The notes beneath the pieces are model-generated. The model was not told where the DNA came from, did not search any database, and saw only the letters and a list, made by a program, of their open reading frames with translations. A DNA stretch of 8,982 nucleotides from Bacillota bacterium (GTDB taxonomy: Bacteria > Bacillota > Clostridia > TANB77 > CAG-465), in the NCBI GenBank assembly GCA_023460235.1, contig JAEWRE010000060.1, positions 1 to 8,982 of the forward strand, in the 5' to 3' direction. This document shows positions 1-4,880 of the stretch, one piece after another. Each line of letters begins with the position of its first letter. Position 1 is the first letter of the stretch. The position numbers were made by a program, and so were the translations under genes.

Positions 1-83
1 AAAAGAACCTTTTGATTATCATTAGGTCTTAATTCGAGAACTAAACCTCTGATAGTTTTGTTAGATTGTTTCTTTTGTCTCAT
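1..83 (-). CDS. N-terminal part of a TnpB-like (IS200/IS605-type) protein, cut by the window edge
   Basis: An open frame starts at ATG 83-81 and runs off the left edge; 27 residues are visible. An AAAAGGA Shine-Dalgarno lies about 7 nt upstream. Residues 14-24 (LVLELRPNDNQ) match the usual N-terminal TnpB pattern of a beta strand, R/L-x-P-N and a conserved Gln. The first 10 codons and the whole upstream region recur inverted at 1642-1782, as expected for two copies of one mobile element. The decayed right copy supplies a likely continuation (KVLLSKHLK). TnpB proteins are RNA-guided nucleases of IS200/IS605 and IS607 elements. The catalytic domain is outside the window, so the family call rests on a short stretch and the repeat context. 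Confidence 0.45.
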   Translation of the reverse strand, partial: MRQKKQSNKTIRGLVLELRPNDNQKVL

Positions 84-135
84 TTAAATTCCTTTTAATT
101 ATAAATATATTTACATATAATCTCAACGTCCGTAT

Positions 136-157
136 ATATGAACCTTTAGGTTCATAT
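136..157 (+). other. Perfect hairpin in the left repeat arm (element-end hairpin or terminator)
   Basis: The arms ATATGAACCT and AGGTTCATAT are exact reverse complements separated by 2 nt, so the functional loop is about 4 nt. On the plus strand it runs into a T tract (157-161), so it could terminate plus-strand transcription just before the late promoter at 176. It is conserved in the other repeat arm at 1665-1686. In IS200/IS605 elements a subterminal hairpin at the left end is the site recognised by TnpA, an alternative reading. Confidence 0.6.
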
Positions 158-175
158 TTTTATCCGTTGGTTTTA

Positions 176-183
176 TATAAATA
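176..183 (+). promoter_or_regulatory. T4-type late promoter for the tail-tube-like gene
   Basis: An exact TATAAATA box, the T4 late consensus read by a phage sigma factor with the sliding clamp. The expected start is about 6 nt downstream, giving a leader of about 19 nt before ATG 208. The box straddles the edge of the left repeat arm. Confidence 0.7.
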
Positions 184-207
184 ATATAAATTATTAATTG
201 TGAAAAT

Positions 208-729
208 ATGGGTAGATTAAATTACGCGCAACAAACTAATTTTATTGCAGGTATACCTAAGTTAGACAATATTCATCTATATCTAACAAATGCAATATGT
301 CCGGGTGTTAACTTAAATTTGGTTGAAGCATATAATCAAGGTATGAAAACAATCCTTGCAGCCGATGGAATTTCTTATAATTCGGCATCATTTAATGCGA
401 TATTAGATGAGGACTTTAGAGTTTACGAAACAATTATAAACAATTTACAGGATGCAAAATCAAGGACAAATGGAAGTTTTGCGGAAACAAACTTTGATAT
501 GTATGTTGAGATACATAACAATAAGGGTAATTTGATTTTTACAATATGGTATAGAAATTGTAAGATTGAAAGTGTAAACGATATTCAGTTGGATACTAAT
601 AATGAGCAAACAATCAATACATTAGATTTTACAATTAGATACGACTGGTTTGATATTTCTCATACCGGAATGTCTGAGGAAGAGCGCGTTAAATATAATA
701 TGTTTCCACCGAAAAAAATTGCGGATTAA
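208..729 (+). CDS. Tail-tube-fold structural protein (T4 gp19/gp3-like)
   Basis: A 173-residue protein resembling the T4 tail-tube family, which includes tail tube gp19 and tail-terminator/sheath-stabiliser gp3. In order it shows an N-terminal strand region (NFIAGIPKLDNIHLYL, 11-26), a PGV turn (32-34), a strand-rich segment with the family-like pattern of a beta strand then D-E-x-(F/L)-x-x-Y (SFNAILDEDFRVYETIINNL, 61-80), a loop of variable length, and C-terminal strands ending LDFTIRYDWFDI (139-150). Length fits both gp19 (about 163 aa) and gp3 (about 176 aa). I lean to gp3-like because the 61-80 pattern resembles proteins so labelled in T4-like cyanophages, from memory. A late promoter precedes it, as expected for virion genes. 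The ribosome site is weak (GTGAAAAT). It ends inside a terminator hairpin shared with the converging gene. Confidence 0.55.
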   Translation: MGRLNYAQQTNFIAGIPKLDNIHLYLTNAICPGVNLNLVEAYNQGMKTILAADGISYNSASFNAILDEDFRVYETIINNLQDAKSRTNGSFAETNFDMYVEIHNNKGNLIFTIWYRNCKIESVNDIQLDTNNEQTINTLDFTIRYDWFDISHTGMSEEERVKYNMFPPKKIAD

Positions 730-740
730 AAATCCGCAAT
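718..740. terminator. Bidirectional terminator between convergent genes
   Basis: Arms ATTGCGGATT (718-727) and AATCCGCAAT (731-740) are perfect complements with an AAA loop. Read on the minus strand the stem is followed by seven T's (717-711), a strong intrinsic terminator for the 1620-755 operon. On the plus strand it is followed by CTATTTTTAC. The TAA stop of the upstream gene (727-729) spans the stem/loop junction, so the plus-strand coding sequence itself forms the left stem. Confidence 0.85.
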
Positions 741-754
741 CTATTTTTACTTGG

Positions 755-1201
755 TTACTTTGAAGTCTTAGTAGGCTTCTTTACTGTCTTAGCCTTCTTT
801 ACTGTCTTAGCCTTCTTTACTGTCTTAGAACTTGCTAAAGGCTTTTCTGTTCTATTTAAAGCCTTGTCTAAGTACTTCTCTCCTTTCTTAGTGAGAACTA
901 CTTCATGCTTTGCTGTCCTTACAGTGGTCTTATACTTCTTATCATCCTTGGTAATAGTGATCTTCTTTTTAGAATAAGTTACCTTATCAGCGTATAACTT
1001 ATTCAGCTTAAAAGCCCATGTCATAGACCAATGGTTGGTCTTGCCAGTTACAGCCTTTACAGCCTTCTTTGGGTCACACTTTGGATGCTCCTTAATATAT
1101 TTAAGGAATTTAGCACCAACGCTTTCCTTTACCAATAATTTACCCGGATCCTTAGCACCATAATCGGTGTTAATATTTAAACACTTATAGCCAAATGCCA
1201 T
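755..1201 (-). CDS. Small basic protein: winged-helix-like domain plus histone-H1-like lysine tail
   Basis: I place the start at ATG 1201 because GGAG lies 6 nt upstream; an in-frame ATG at 1213 overlaps the upstream stop and has no ribosome site. The product is 148 residues. Residues about 20-115 (FLKYIKEHPKCDPKKAVKAV, then a helix with WSMTWAFKLNKL, then Lys-rich strands) have the helix-helix-strand rhythm of a winged-helix fold. The last 30 or so residues are low-complexity, with the six-residue unit AKTVKK in tandem, like the C-terminal tail of histone H1 or bacterial H1-like nucleoid proteins. I infer a DNA-binding, nucleoid-type role; no family is recognised with certainty. It is the second gene of an operon starting at 1620 and ends at a strong terminator. 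Confidence 0.7.
   Translation of the reverse strand: MAFGYKCLNINTDYGAKDPGKLLVKESVGAKFLKYIKEHPKCDPKKAVKAVTGKTNHWSMTWAFKLNKLYADKVTYSKKKITITKDDKKYKTTVRTAKHEVVLTKKGEKYLDKALNRTEKPLASSKTVKKAKTVKKAKTVKKPTKTSK
776..829. repeat. 18-bp tandem repeat, three units, encoding the AKTVKK tail
   Basis: Units at 776-793, 794-811 and 812-829 are identical except for the last base. Each encodes six residues on the minus strand in frame with the gene. Perfect identity at codon level suggests recent expansion by slippage or recombination. Confidence 0.9.
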
Positions 1202-1212
1202 TTGTTTCTCCA

Positions 1213-1620
1213 TTAATCACTTAAATTTAAGTTAAAATCAAAAATCTTGTCAGAAATAATCTGAACGTCTTTTAAATTTGTAAAAATCTTTCTATTGCTA
1301 GAAAGAAATGCATACAACGTATCGATATTTTCGCACTTCTCTTTTAAGATGTCAACAACTTTTTGTTGTAAATCAGGATAAATTTCTTTTAAAAATTCTA
1401 ATCCCTTTTCTACATTCATCTTATTAAACTGTTCAAATTCTTCATCGGTAGCTTCTTGTTCATTATCATAGAGAGCTAGATACCAATCCTTACCAACTTT
1501 AAAAGGTGAATATCCCTTTTCTTTTAAGGCTTCATTATTCTCTTTCCAGTCTTCCCAGAAGTTTTCTGGAAATTGCGAGGTCATTGTGTATTTGTGTTTG
1601 TTTCTTGTAATTAGTTTCAT
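1213..1620 (-). CDS. Hypothetical acidic protein, first gene of a two-gene operon
   Basis: 135 residues, with no family recognised. The protein is mostly helical in appearance and rich in Glu/Asp and Lys (for example DNEQEATDEEFEQFNKMNVE), with many aromatics near the N terminus (FPENFWEDWKENN). No signal peptide or membrane segment is visible. The start is supported by AGAGGA about 9 nt upstream of ATG 1620. Its stop overlaps by one base an ATG of the next gene, whose better start is 12 nt further on, so the two are probably co-transcribed and perhaps translationally coupled. The only promoter-like sequence upstream is a degenerate late box at 1646-1639, at the edge of the right repeat arm. 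Confidence 0.7.
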   Translation of the reverse strand: MKLITRNKHKYTMTSQFPENFWEDWKENNEALKEKGYSPFKVGKDWYLALYDNEQEATDEEFEQFNKMNVEKGLEFLKEIYPDLQQKVVDILKEKCENIDTLYAFLSSNRKIFTNLKDVQIISDKIFDFNLNLSD

Positions 1621-1638
1621 GATTAATTCCTCTTCAAA

Positions 1639-1646
1639 TTTTTATA
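1639..1646 (-). promoter_or_regulatory. Degenerate late-promoter box (TATAAAAA)
   Basis: Read on the minus strand this is one mismatch from TATAAATA. It occupies the position equivalent to the intact late box at 176-183, at the boundary of the right repeat arm and about 20 nt before ATG 1620. Activity is uncertain. Confidence 0.35.
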
Positions 1647-1782
1647 TAAAACCAACGGATAAAAATATGAACCTAAAGGTTCATATATACAGTTGTTGAG
1701 ATTATATGTAAATATATATAATTAAAAGGAATTTAAATGAGACAAAAGAAACAATCTAACAAGACTTTCAGAAGGTTCTTTT
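1642..1782. repeat. Right arm of the long inverted repeat
   Basis: This is the reverse complement of the left arm (48-181, then 1-11), with an internal deletion of about 36 bp inside the coding start. It contains a copy of the hairpin (1665-1686), the AAAAGGA ribosome site and the TnpB-like ATG at 1737, here on the plus strand. Near-identity in the non-coding part suggests a fairly recent duplication or two insertions of one element. Confidence 0.75.
1665..1686 (-). other. Hairpin in the right repeat arm
   Basis: The same 10-bp perfect stem as at 136-157. On the minus strand it is followed by a T tract, so it could act as a terminator in front of the 1620-755 operon, or be the subterminal hairpin of the element. 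Confidence 0.6.
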
Positions 1783-1947
1783 GTCTAAACATTTAAAGAC
1801 AAGATAGAGATTATAATTCAGCTTTTAAAAGCTGAAGAATATTATTTTAAAAATAAGACTCTTGGAAAGGAACTTTCGGAGTATAAAGCTTTTAAGTGCT
1901 TAGATTTTTCAAGATCAAAAGCACTTAAACTAGAATTAAGTATTTAA
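1737..1947 (+). pseudogene. Decayed 5' fragment of a TnpB-like gene
   Basis: ATG 1737 opens with the same ten codons as the left copy except one residue, then goes out of frame and stops at 1794-1796 after 19 codons. The frame homologous to the left copy resumes at 1772 (KVLLSKHLK) and stops at 1805. A third frame, open from 1789 to 1944, encodes LLKAEEYYFKNKTLGKELSE followed by a region ending in SKALKLEL, resembling the TnpB segment after the R-x-x-YN motif. So the order is right but at least two frameshifts and a deletion separate the parts, and the remaining ~300 codons are missing. No function as a protein is expected. Confidence 0.5.
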
Positions 1948-1959
1948 TTCTAAATAGAA

Positions 1960-1983
1960 GCTATTGATCTTTAGGTCAATAGC
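1960..1983. other. Hairpin after the TnpB-like remnant
   Basis: A roughly 10-bp stem (GCTATTGATC with GGTCAATAGC, one G-T wobble) around a TTTA loop. No T tract follows on either strand, so a classical terminator is unlikely. It may be the right-end hairpin of the decayed element. Its stem sequence is nearly the same as that of the hairpin at 2736-2760. Confidence 0.55.
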
Positions 1984-2022
1984 AGTTCACACTTGAATTT
2001 AAAGATGTTTCTTTTGATTTTT

Positions 2023-2030
2023 TATAAATA
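2023..2030 (+). promoter_or_regulatory. T4-type late promoter
   Basis: An exact TATAAATA preceded by a T-rich run. The expected transcript starts near 2036 and reads into the genes at 2117 and 2511 after an unusually long leader. Confidence 0.65.
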
Positions 2031-2116
2031 TAACGTAAGTTAAATACTATAAAGTTGTGGAACGATACTTTTCTGCAACACAAAAAATATAATAAAACAC
2101 TTATTAAGGGACAAAA

Positions 2117-2509
2117 ATGTTAGATAACATTTTAGAAACGATACTAAAAAATGGGTATCTAACGTCAGGTACTGCTTTAGTATTGGTTATATATACTTTA
2201 GCAAAAATATGGAAAAAGTATGAAGATTATCTCAAAATCACAGTAAATACAGGTGTTAAGGATAATCAAAAAACATTAAATGAAATCAAAGAGTTAATCT
2301 CAAATACAATTATTTCAATTAATGAAATAAATCAAAATCTTGATGATTTTCAAAAACAAATAAATGCATTAGAAGAAAAAACAAATGATGCGATGTCAGA
2401 TGTCAAATCTAATCATGAAAGTCTTTCTTCATTATCACGAGAAATCGAAGTCATTAAGCAAAATTTAGAAACATTAAAATATGCAATTGTAATGGTTAAT
2501 AAACATTAG
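2117..2509 (+). CDS. Small membrane-anchored coiled-coil protein, possible holin-like
   Basis: 130 residues. One hydrophobic segment lies near the N terminus (about 14-31, ending IYTLAKIW), followed by basic KKY and then a long, polar, heptad-like helix from about 50 to the end (Ile/Leu at regular spacing, many Asn, Glu, Lys). This N-in membrane anchor plus cytoplasmic coiled coil resembles BhlA/UviB-type phage holins, but also many unnamed phage membrane proteins. The late promoter at 2023 suits a lysis or virion role. The AAGGGA ribosome site lies about 6 nt before ATG 2117. The next gene begins one base after the stop, so the pair is likely coupled. Confidence 0.65.
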   Translation: MLDNILETILKNGYLTSGTALVLVIYTLAKIWKKYEDYLKITVNTGVKDNQKTLNEIKELISNTIISINEINQNLDDFQKQINALEEKTNDAMSDVKSNHESLSSLSREIEVIKQNLETLKYAIVMVNKH

Positions 2510-2510
2510 T

Positions 2511-2732
2511 ATGATGAACTTTAAGACATATTACAAATCAAAAACAAATAACGCTATTATGGACACTGATAGATACTATGGTATTTTAAAATCAGACTAT
2601 CCTAATTGGAACGGATGGTCTGTTTTAAATGCTCTTAAACGTGAACGAAAGTCTTTTAAAAACGAATACTTAGAAATACTTGTATATAATTTTTATATGG
2701 TTTCCTATATTGCAAATAAAATGTATCTGTGA
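2511..2732 (+). CDS. Hypothetical 73-residue protein
   Basis: The start follows the upstream TAG by one base (or is ATG 2514), with no clear ribosome site of its own, which points to translational coupling. The product is basic and aromatic-rich; the segment YYGILKSDYPNWNGW followed by a basic helix is its most distinctive part, and the C-terminal 20 residues are rather hydrophobic. The family is not recognised. The end of the gene runs into a hairpin at 2736, and the converging clamp-loader half ends at 2780. Its short length and lack of known domain leave it open whether it is whole or the remnant of something longer. Confidence 0.55.
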   Translation: MMNFKTYYKSKTNNAIMDTDRYYGILKSDYPNWNGWSVLNALKRERKSFKNEYLEILVYNFYMVSYIANKMYL

Positions 2733-2735
2733 AGT

Positions 2736-2760
2736 ACTATTGACCTAAAAGGTCAATAGT
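2736..2760. terminator. Hairpin between convergent genes, probable terminator
   Basis: An 11-bp perfect stem (ACTATTGACCT with AGGTCAATAGT) and an AAA loop lie between the plus gene ending at 2732 and the minus gene ending at 2780. Placement fits a bidirectional terminator, but neither side has a strong T tract. It may instead be a stabilising 3' hairpin. Confidence 0.5.
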
Positions 2761-2779
2761 TCATATCTTTAGGTGATTC

Positions 2780-3475
2780 TTATAAGCAATTACTCAAATT
2801 AACTAACGTTGCACACAAGTTTAAATTTTTATCTCTTACTGTTTCAGTTTTAAACTGTCCATCTGCAATAAAACAAATTGCTTGTGGAACATTTTTAAAA
2901 ACATTAATATTTCTATATAAAAATTCATACATTGAATCAGGATTATTTAAAGTATTGACTTTTTGAACCAATGTTAAGTAATCTTTAGTTTTTAAAACTT
3001 CTAAAATTTCACTAAAATTTGAACTTTCAGCAATGTACTCAAACTTACCGTTCATTACACTTCGTTGTAGTGAACCTATCATTGAACGAATACATGGATA
3101 ACAATTCTTGATAATTGTTTTAACACCGTTGATAGCATTATCATCAATCTCTACTTTTTCATTTTTTAAGATATAAAGTAATTTATCAAAGATAGGTTTA
3201 CCCATATCTTTTGGATCAAAGTCTTCAAAATCATAATTTTCTAACCTATCTAATAAAGGTTCAATAATTTTAGATTTGTAATTTCCTGTAAAAATAAAAC
3301 TACAGTTTTTAGAAAACTCGTCCAAGAACGACCTGAAGCCTGCTTGGGCATCTTTACCTATATTATCGCAGTTGTGCGTAATGATACCATTTTCAGTTAT
3401 GAACGTATGATTGTTGTGAACGGTTAAATTAATAACTCGGCATCTTCCTAGTTTTTTAATACTTTTAATTTTCAT
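2780..3475 (-). CDS. 44: C-terminal half of the clamp loader, preceded by the split-intein C fragment
   Basis: 231 residues in two parts. Residues 1-35 are an intein C-terminal fragment: an F-block-like strand (CRVINLTVHNNHTFI) and a G block ending GIITHN, with penultimate His and terminal Asn. Residue 36 is Cys, the +1 nucleophile, and begins the C-extein. The extein (196 aa) continues the gp44 AAA+ ATPase just after Walker B: CDNIGKDAQAGFRSFLDEF, sensor-1 region FIFTGNYKS, and PLLDRLENYDF, where T4 gp44 has the SRC arginine-finger motif (Arg retained at 77, Ser and Cys not). Helical collar-like sequence follows. The fragment has its own GGAG site 8 nt before ATG 3475, inside the end of the endonuclease gene, which it overlaps by 11 nt. 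On its own it lacks Walker A and B and cannot be an ATPase. Trans-splicing with the N-half gives about 300 residues, close to T4 gp44 (319). Confidence 0.9.
   Translation of the reverse strand: MKIKSIKKLGRCRVINLTVHNNHTFITENGIITHNCDNIGKDAQAGFRSFLDEFSKNCSFIFTGNYKSKIIEPLLDRLENYDFEDFDPKDMGKPIFDKLLYILKNEKVEIDDNAINGVKTIIKNCYPCIRSMIGSLQRSVMNGKFEYIAESSNFSEILEVLKTKDYLTLVQKVNTLNNPDSMYEFLYRNINVFKNVPQAICFIADGQFKTETVRDKNLNLCATLVNLSNCL
3371..3475 (-). other. Split intein, C-terminal fragment (35 residues)
   Basis: The segment from ATG 3475 to Asn 35 (codon 3373-3371). It shows His in NNHTF, penultimate His, terminal Asn and the following Cys, all needed for branch resolution and Asn cyclisation in class 1 inteins. 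Its length matches known naturally split C fragments of roughly 35-40 residues. The F-block position usually occupied by Asp (as in Y-D-x-x-V) is Asn here. Confidence 0.88.
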
Positions 3476-4880
3476 AAAATTGTCTCCACAACTTTTTACA
3501 TCTGTCTATCTCATTTTGTTTAATATACTTAAACACTTCATAAGTAAAATTATTCTTTAACCAACCTTCATCAATGATTTTAAAATTGTAATTGTTAGCG
3601 TTTGCAAATTCCATTGCAGAACTAAGTTTATCATTGTTTTCATCTATTTTACTATTTGGTTTAACTTCGTATAAATCACGATGGCAACAAAAATCTATAA
3701 TATAAATTCTGCGTTTTTCGTGCTTTGTATCAAAATACGGCACTCTTACGTGCTCATACATCATGGCATACCCTTTTATTTTCATTATTATATAAAATAA
3801 GTATTCCCATGAACTTCGAAATTTTATATTATCACATGTGAATTCTCGATTGTGAGTTCTTGAATTTACAGATTTTGGTGTGTAACCTTCAAATAGTATT
3901 TTATTTTTTAATGTATTTGACTGCTTTTTTCTTGCTGCTTCTGTATACTCGTATAATCGCAAACAATTACGATAACATTTCATTGTACCACAAGAATACA
4001 TCGCACCAATCTGAACTTTGATAATTTCATCATTTTTAACAATCTTATCATATTTTACATACTGTTTACCGCACGACTGGCATGTTGCAAGCATATCATT
4101 TTCAATTATATTGTTCTTGACAAATGAATACTTATTATTTGTTTTTACAATATAGTAACTTTTATATATTATTGCTGTATTTAATATAACATGCTTTGCT
4201 TTTTCAAAGCCAAATTTTGTAACAATATTGAATAATTCATCATTTGTTAATGTATTGTATTTTTTATTTAACACATACAATTTAAAAGGTATTTCAGAAC
4301 ATTGTTTGTATTCTTGTATAAATTTCTGATACTTTTTATTTCTACACGAATGACTATTGCATACAAGTTTATTATTTAAAAACTTATTAAATGTATATTT
4401 CTGCTTGCAAAATAAACAAATATGTGTTTCATCAAATATATGTAATCCCTTAAAAGATTTACTATTAAATTGTCTTTCAGATTCTACAATTTTATTATCA
4501 TAAATATCAACAAACGGAAACGTAATATTTGTGTAAAACTCAATATGATTTAATATAAAACAATCATATAATTTCCGATTATTTTGTTTTCTTTTGTTGT
4601 TTTGCTCTAAAAAATACTTTTTCTTACATGTATTTGAGTCACAATGATCTTTATATCCTTTAGACAATGATTTAAAAGTGCAAACATTTCCACAATATTT
4701 GCACTTCGGAATATTAGTAATTTTAAATATTTTATTATAAATCTCTTGTGATGATAACGAAATTTTAAATTTTGATTTAAAGTTTGGAACTTTCATTTTT
4801 AAAATTTCATTTATTACAGACTGTTCCTCGCCATCTGGAACGTTGTCAAGATCATCGGCAGACAATATCATCATTATCAT
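3465..4880 (-). CDS. Free-standing homing endonuclease between the two clamp-loader halves
   Basis: 471 residues. The N-terminal two thirds carry three zinc-finger-like modules of type C-x2-C...C-x4-C: C60/C63 with C80/C85, C155/C158 with C174/C179, and C267/C270 with C297/C302. The C-terminal ~130 residues look like a PD-(D/E)XK-type nuclease core: RSSWE (E359), YEH (E376), YIID (D396), YEVK (E405, K407) and a later conserved-looking Lys/Ala helix. Similar Vsr/EDxHD-like endonucleases are known from 'fractured' phage genes with split inteins. The start overlaps the end of the N-half gene by 29 nt and its end overlaps the C-half by 11 nt, so all three are one coupled unit. The predicted role is to cut intein-less clamp-loader genes and drive transfer of the cassette. 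The Shine-Dalgarno is weak (GATGGATTAA), suggesting low or coupled translation. M3 and M4 are alternative starts. Confidence 0.8.
   Translation of the reverse strand: MIMMILSADDLDNVPDGEEQSVINEILKMKVPNFKSKFKISLSSQEIYNKIFKITNIPKCKYCGNVCTFKSLSKGYKDHCDSNTCKKKYFLEQNNKRKQNNRKLYDCFILNHIEFYTNITFPFVDIYDNKIVESERQFNSKSFKGLHIFDETHICLFCKQKYTFNKFLNNKLVCNSHSCRNKKYQKFIQEYKQCSEIPFKLYVLNKKYNTLTNDELFNIVTKFGFEKAKHVILNTAIIYKSYYIVKTNNKYSFVKNNIIENDMLATCQSCGKQYVKYDKIVKNDEIIKVQIGAMYSCGTMKCYRNCLRLYEYTEAARKKQSNTLKNKILFEGYTPKSVNSRTHNREFTCDNIKFRSSWEYLFYIIMKIKGYAMMYEHVRVPYFDTKHEKRRIYIIDFCCHRDLYEVKPNSKIDENNDKLSSAMEFANANNYNFKIIDEGWLKNNFTYEVFKYIKQNEIDRCKKLWRQFYEN

Larger units (their letters stand above)
1..181. repeat. Left arm of a long inverted repeat (TnpB-like element end)
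   Basis: Positions 48-181 match the reverse complement of 1642-1769 at roughly 95% by eye. Differences are a few substitutions near 126-132 and a 2-nt indel near 103. After a segment absent from the right arm (about 12-47), the match resumes at 1-11 against 1772-1782. The arm holds, read on the minus strand, a non-coding left end of about 100 bp, a hairpin, a Shine-Dalgarno and the start of the TnpB-like ORF. Similarity stops abruptly at about 181, which I read as the element boundary, immediately beside the late promoter of the 208-729 gene. Confidence 0.75.
1797..2116. other. Non-coding stretch: pseudogene tail, hairpin, late promoter and leader
   Basis: No intact gene is present. From left to right it holds the end of the TnpB-like remnant (to 1947), a hairpin at 1960-1983, the late promoter at 2023-2030, and a leader of about 80 nt ending in the AAGGGA ribosome site of the next gene. 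A TATAAT at 2089-2094 may be a second, host-type -10 box, but I see no good -35. Confidence 0.6.

Noticed and set aside
100..107. TATAAATA on the plus strand
   Set aside because: The otherwise near-identical right repeat arm lacks it because of a 2-nt indel, and no gene follows closely before the hairpin and the better box at 176.
1202..1213. ATG 1213 as the start of the lysine-tail protein
   Set aside because: No ribosome site; GGAG is placed correctly for ATG 1201.
2511..2732. Lysozyme or peptidoglycan-binding fragment
   Set aside because: The YYGILKSDYPNWNGW segment faintly recalls a muramidase C terminus, but no catalytic motif is present and the match is too short to call.
4852..4880. 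Programmed frameshift joining the N-half to the endonuclease
   Set aside because: No slippery site is seen. The N fragment ends where natural split inteins end, and the C fragment has its own start and ribosome site, so separate proteins explain the layout better.
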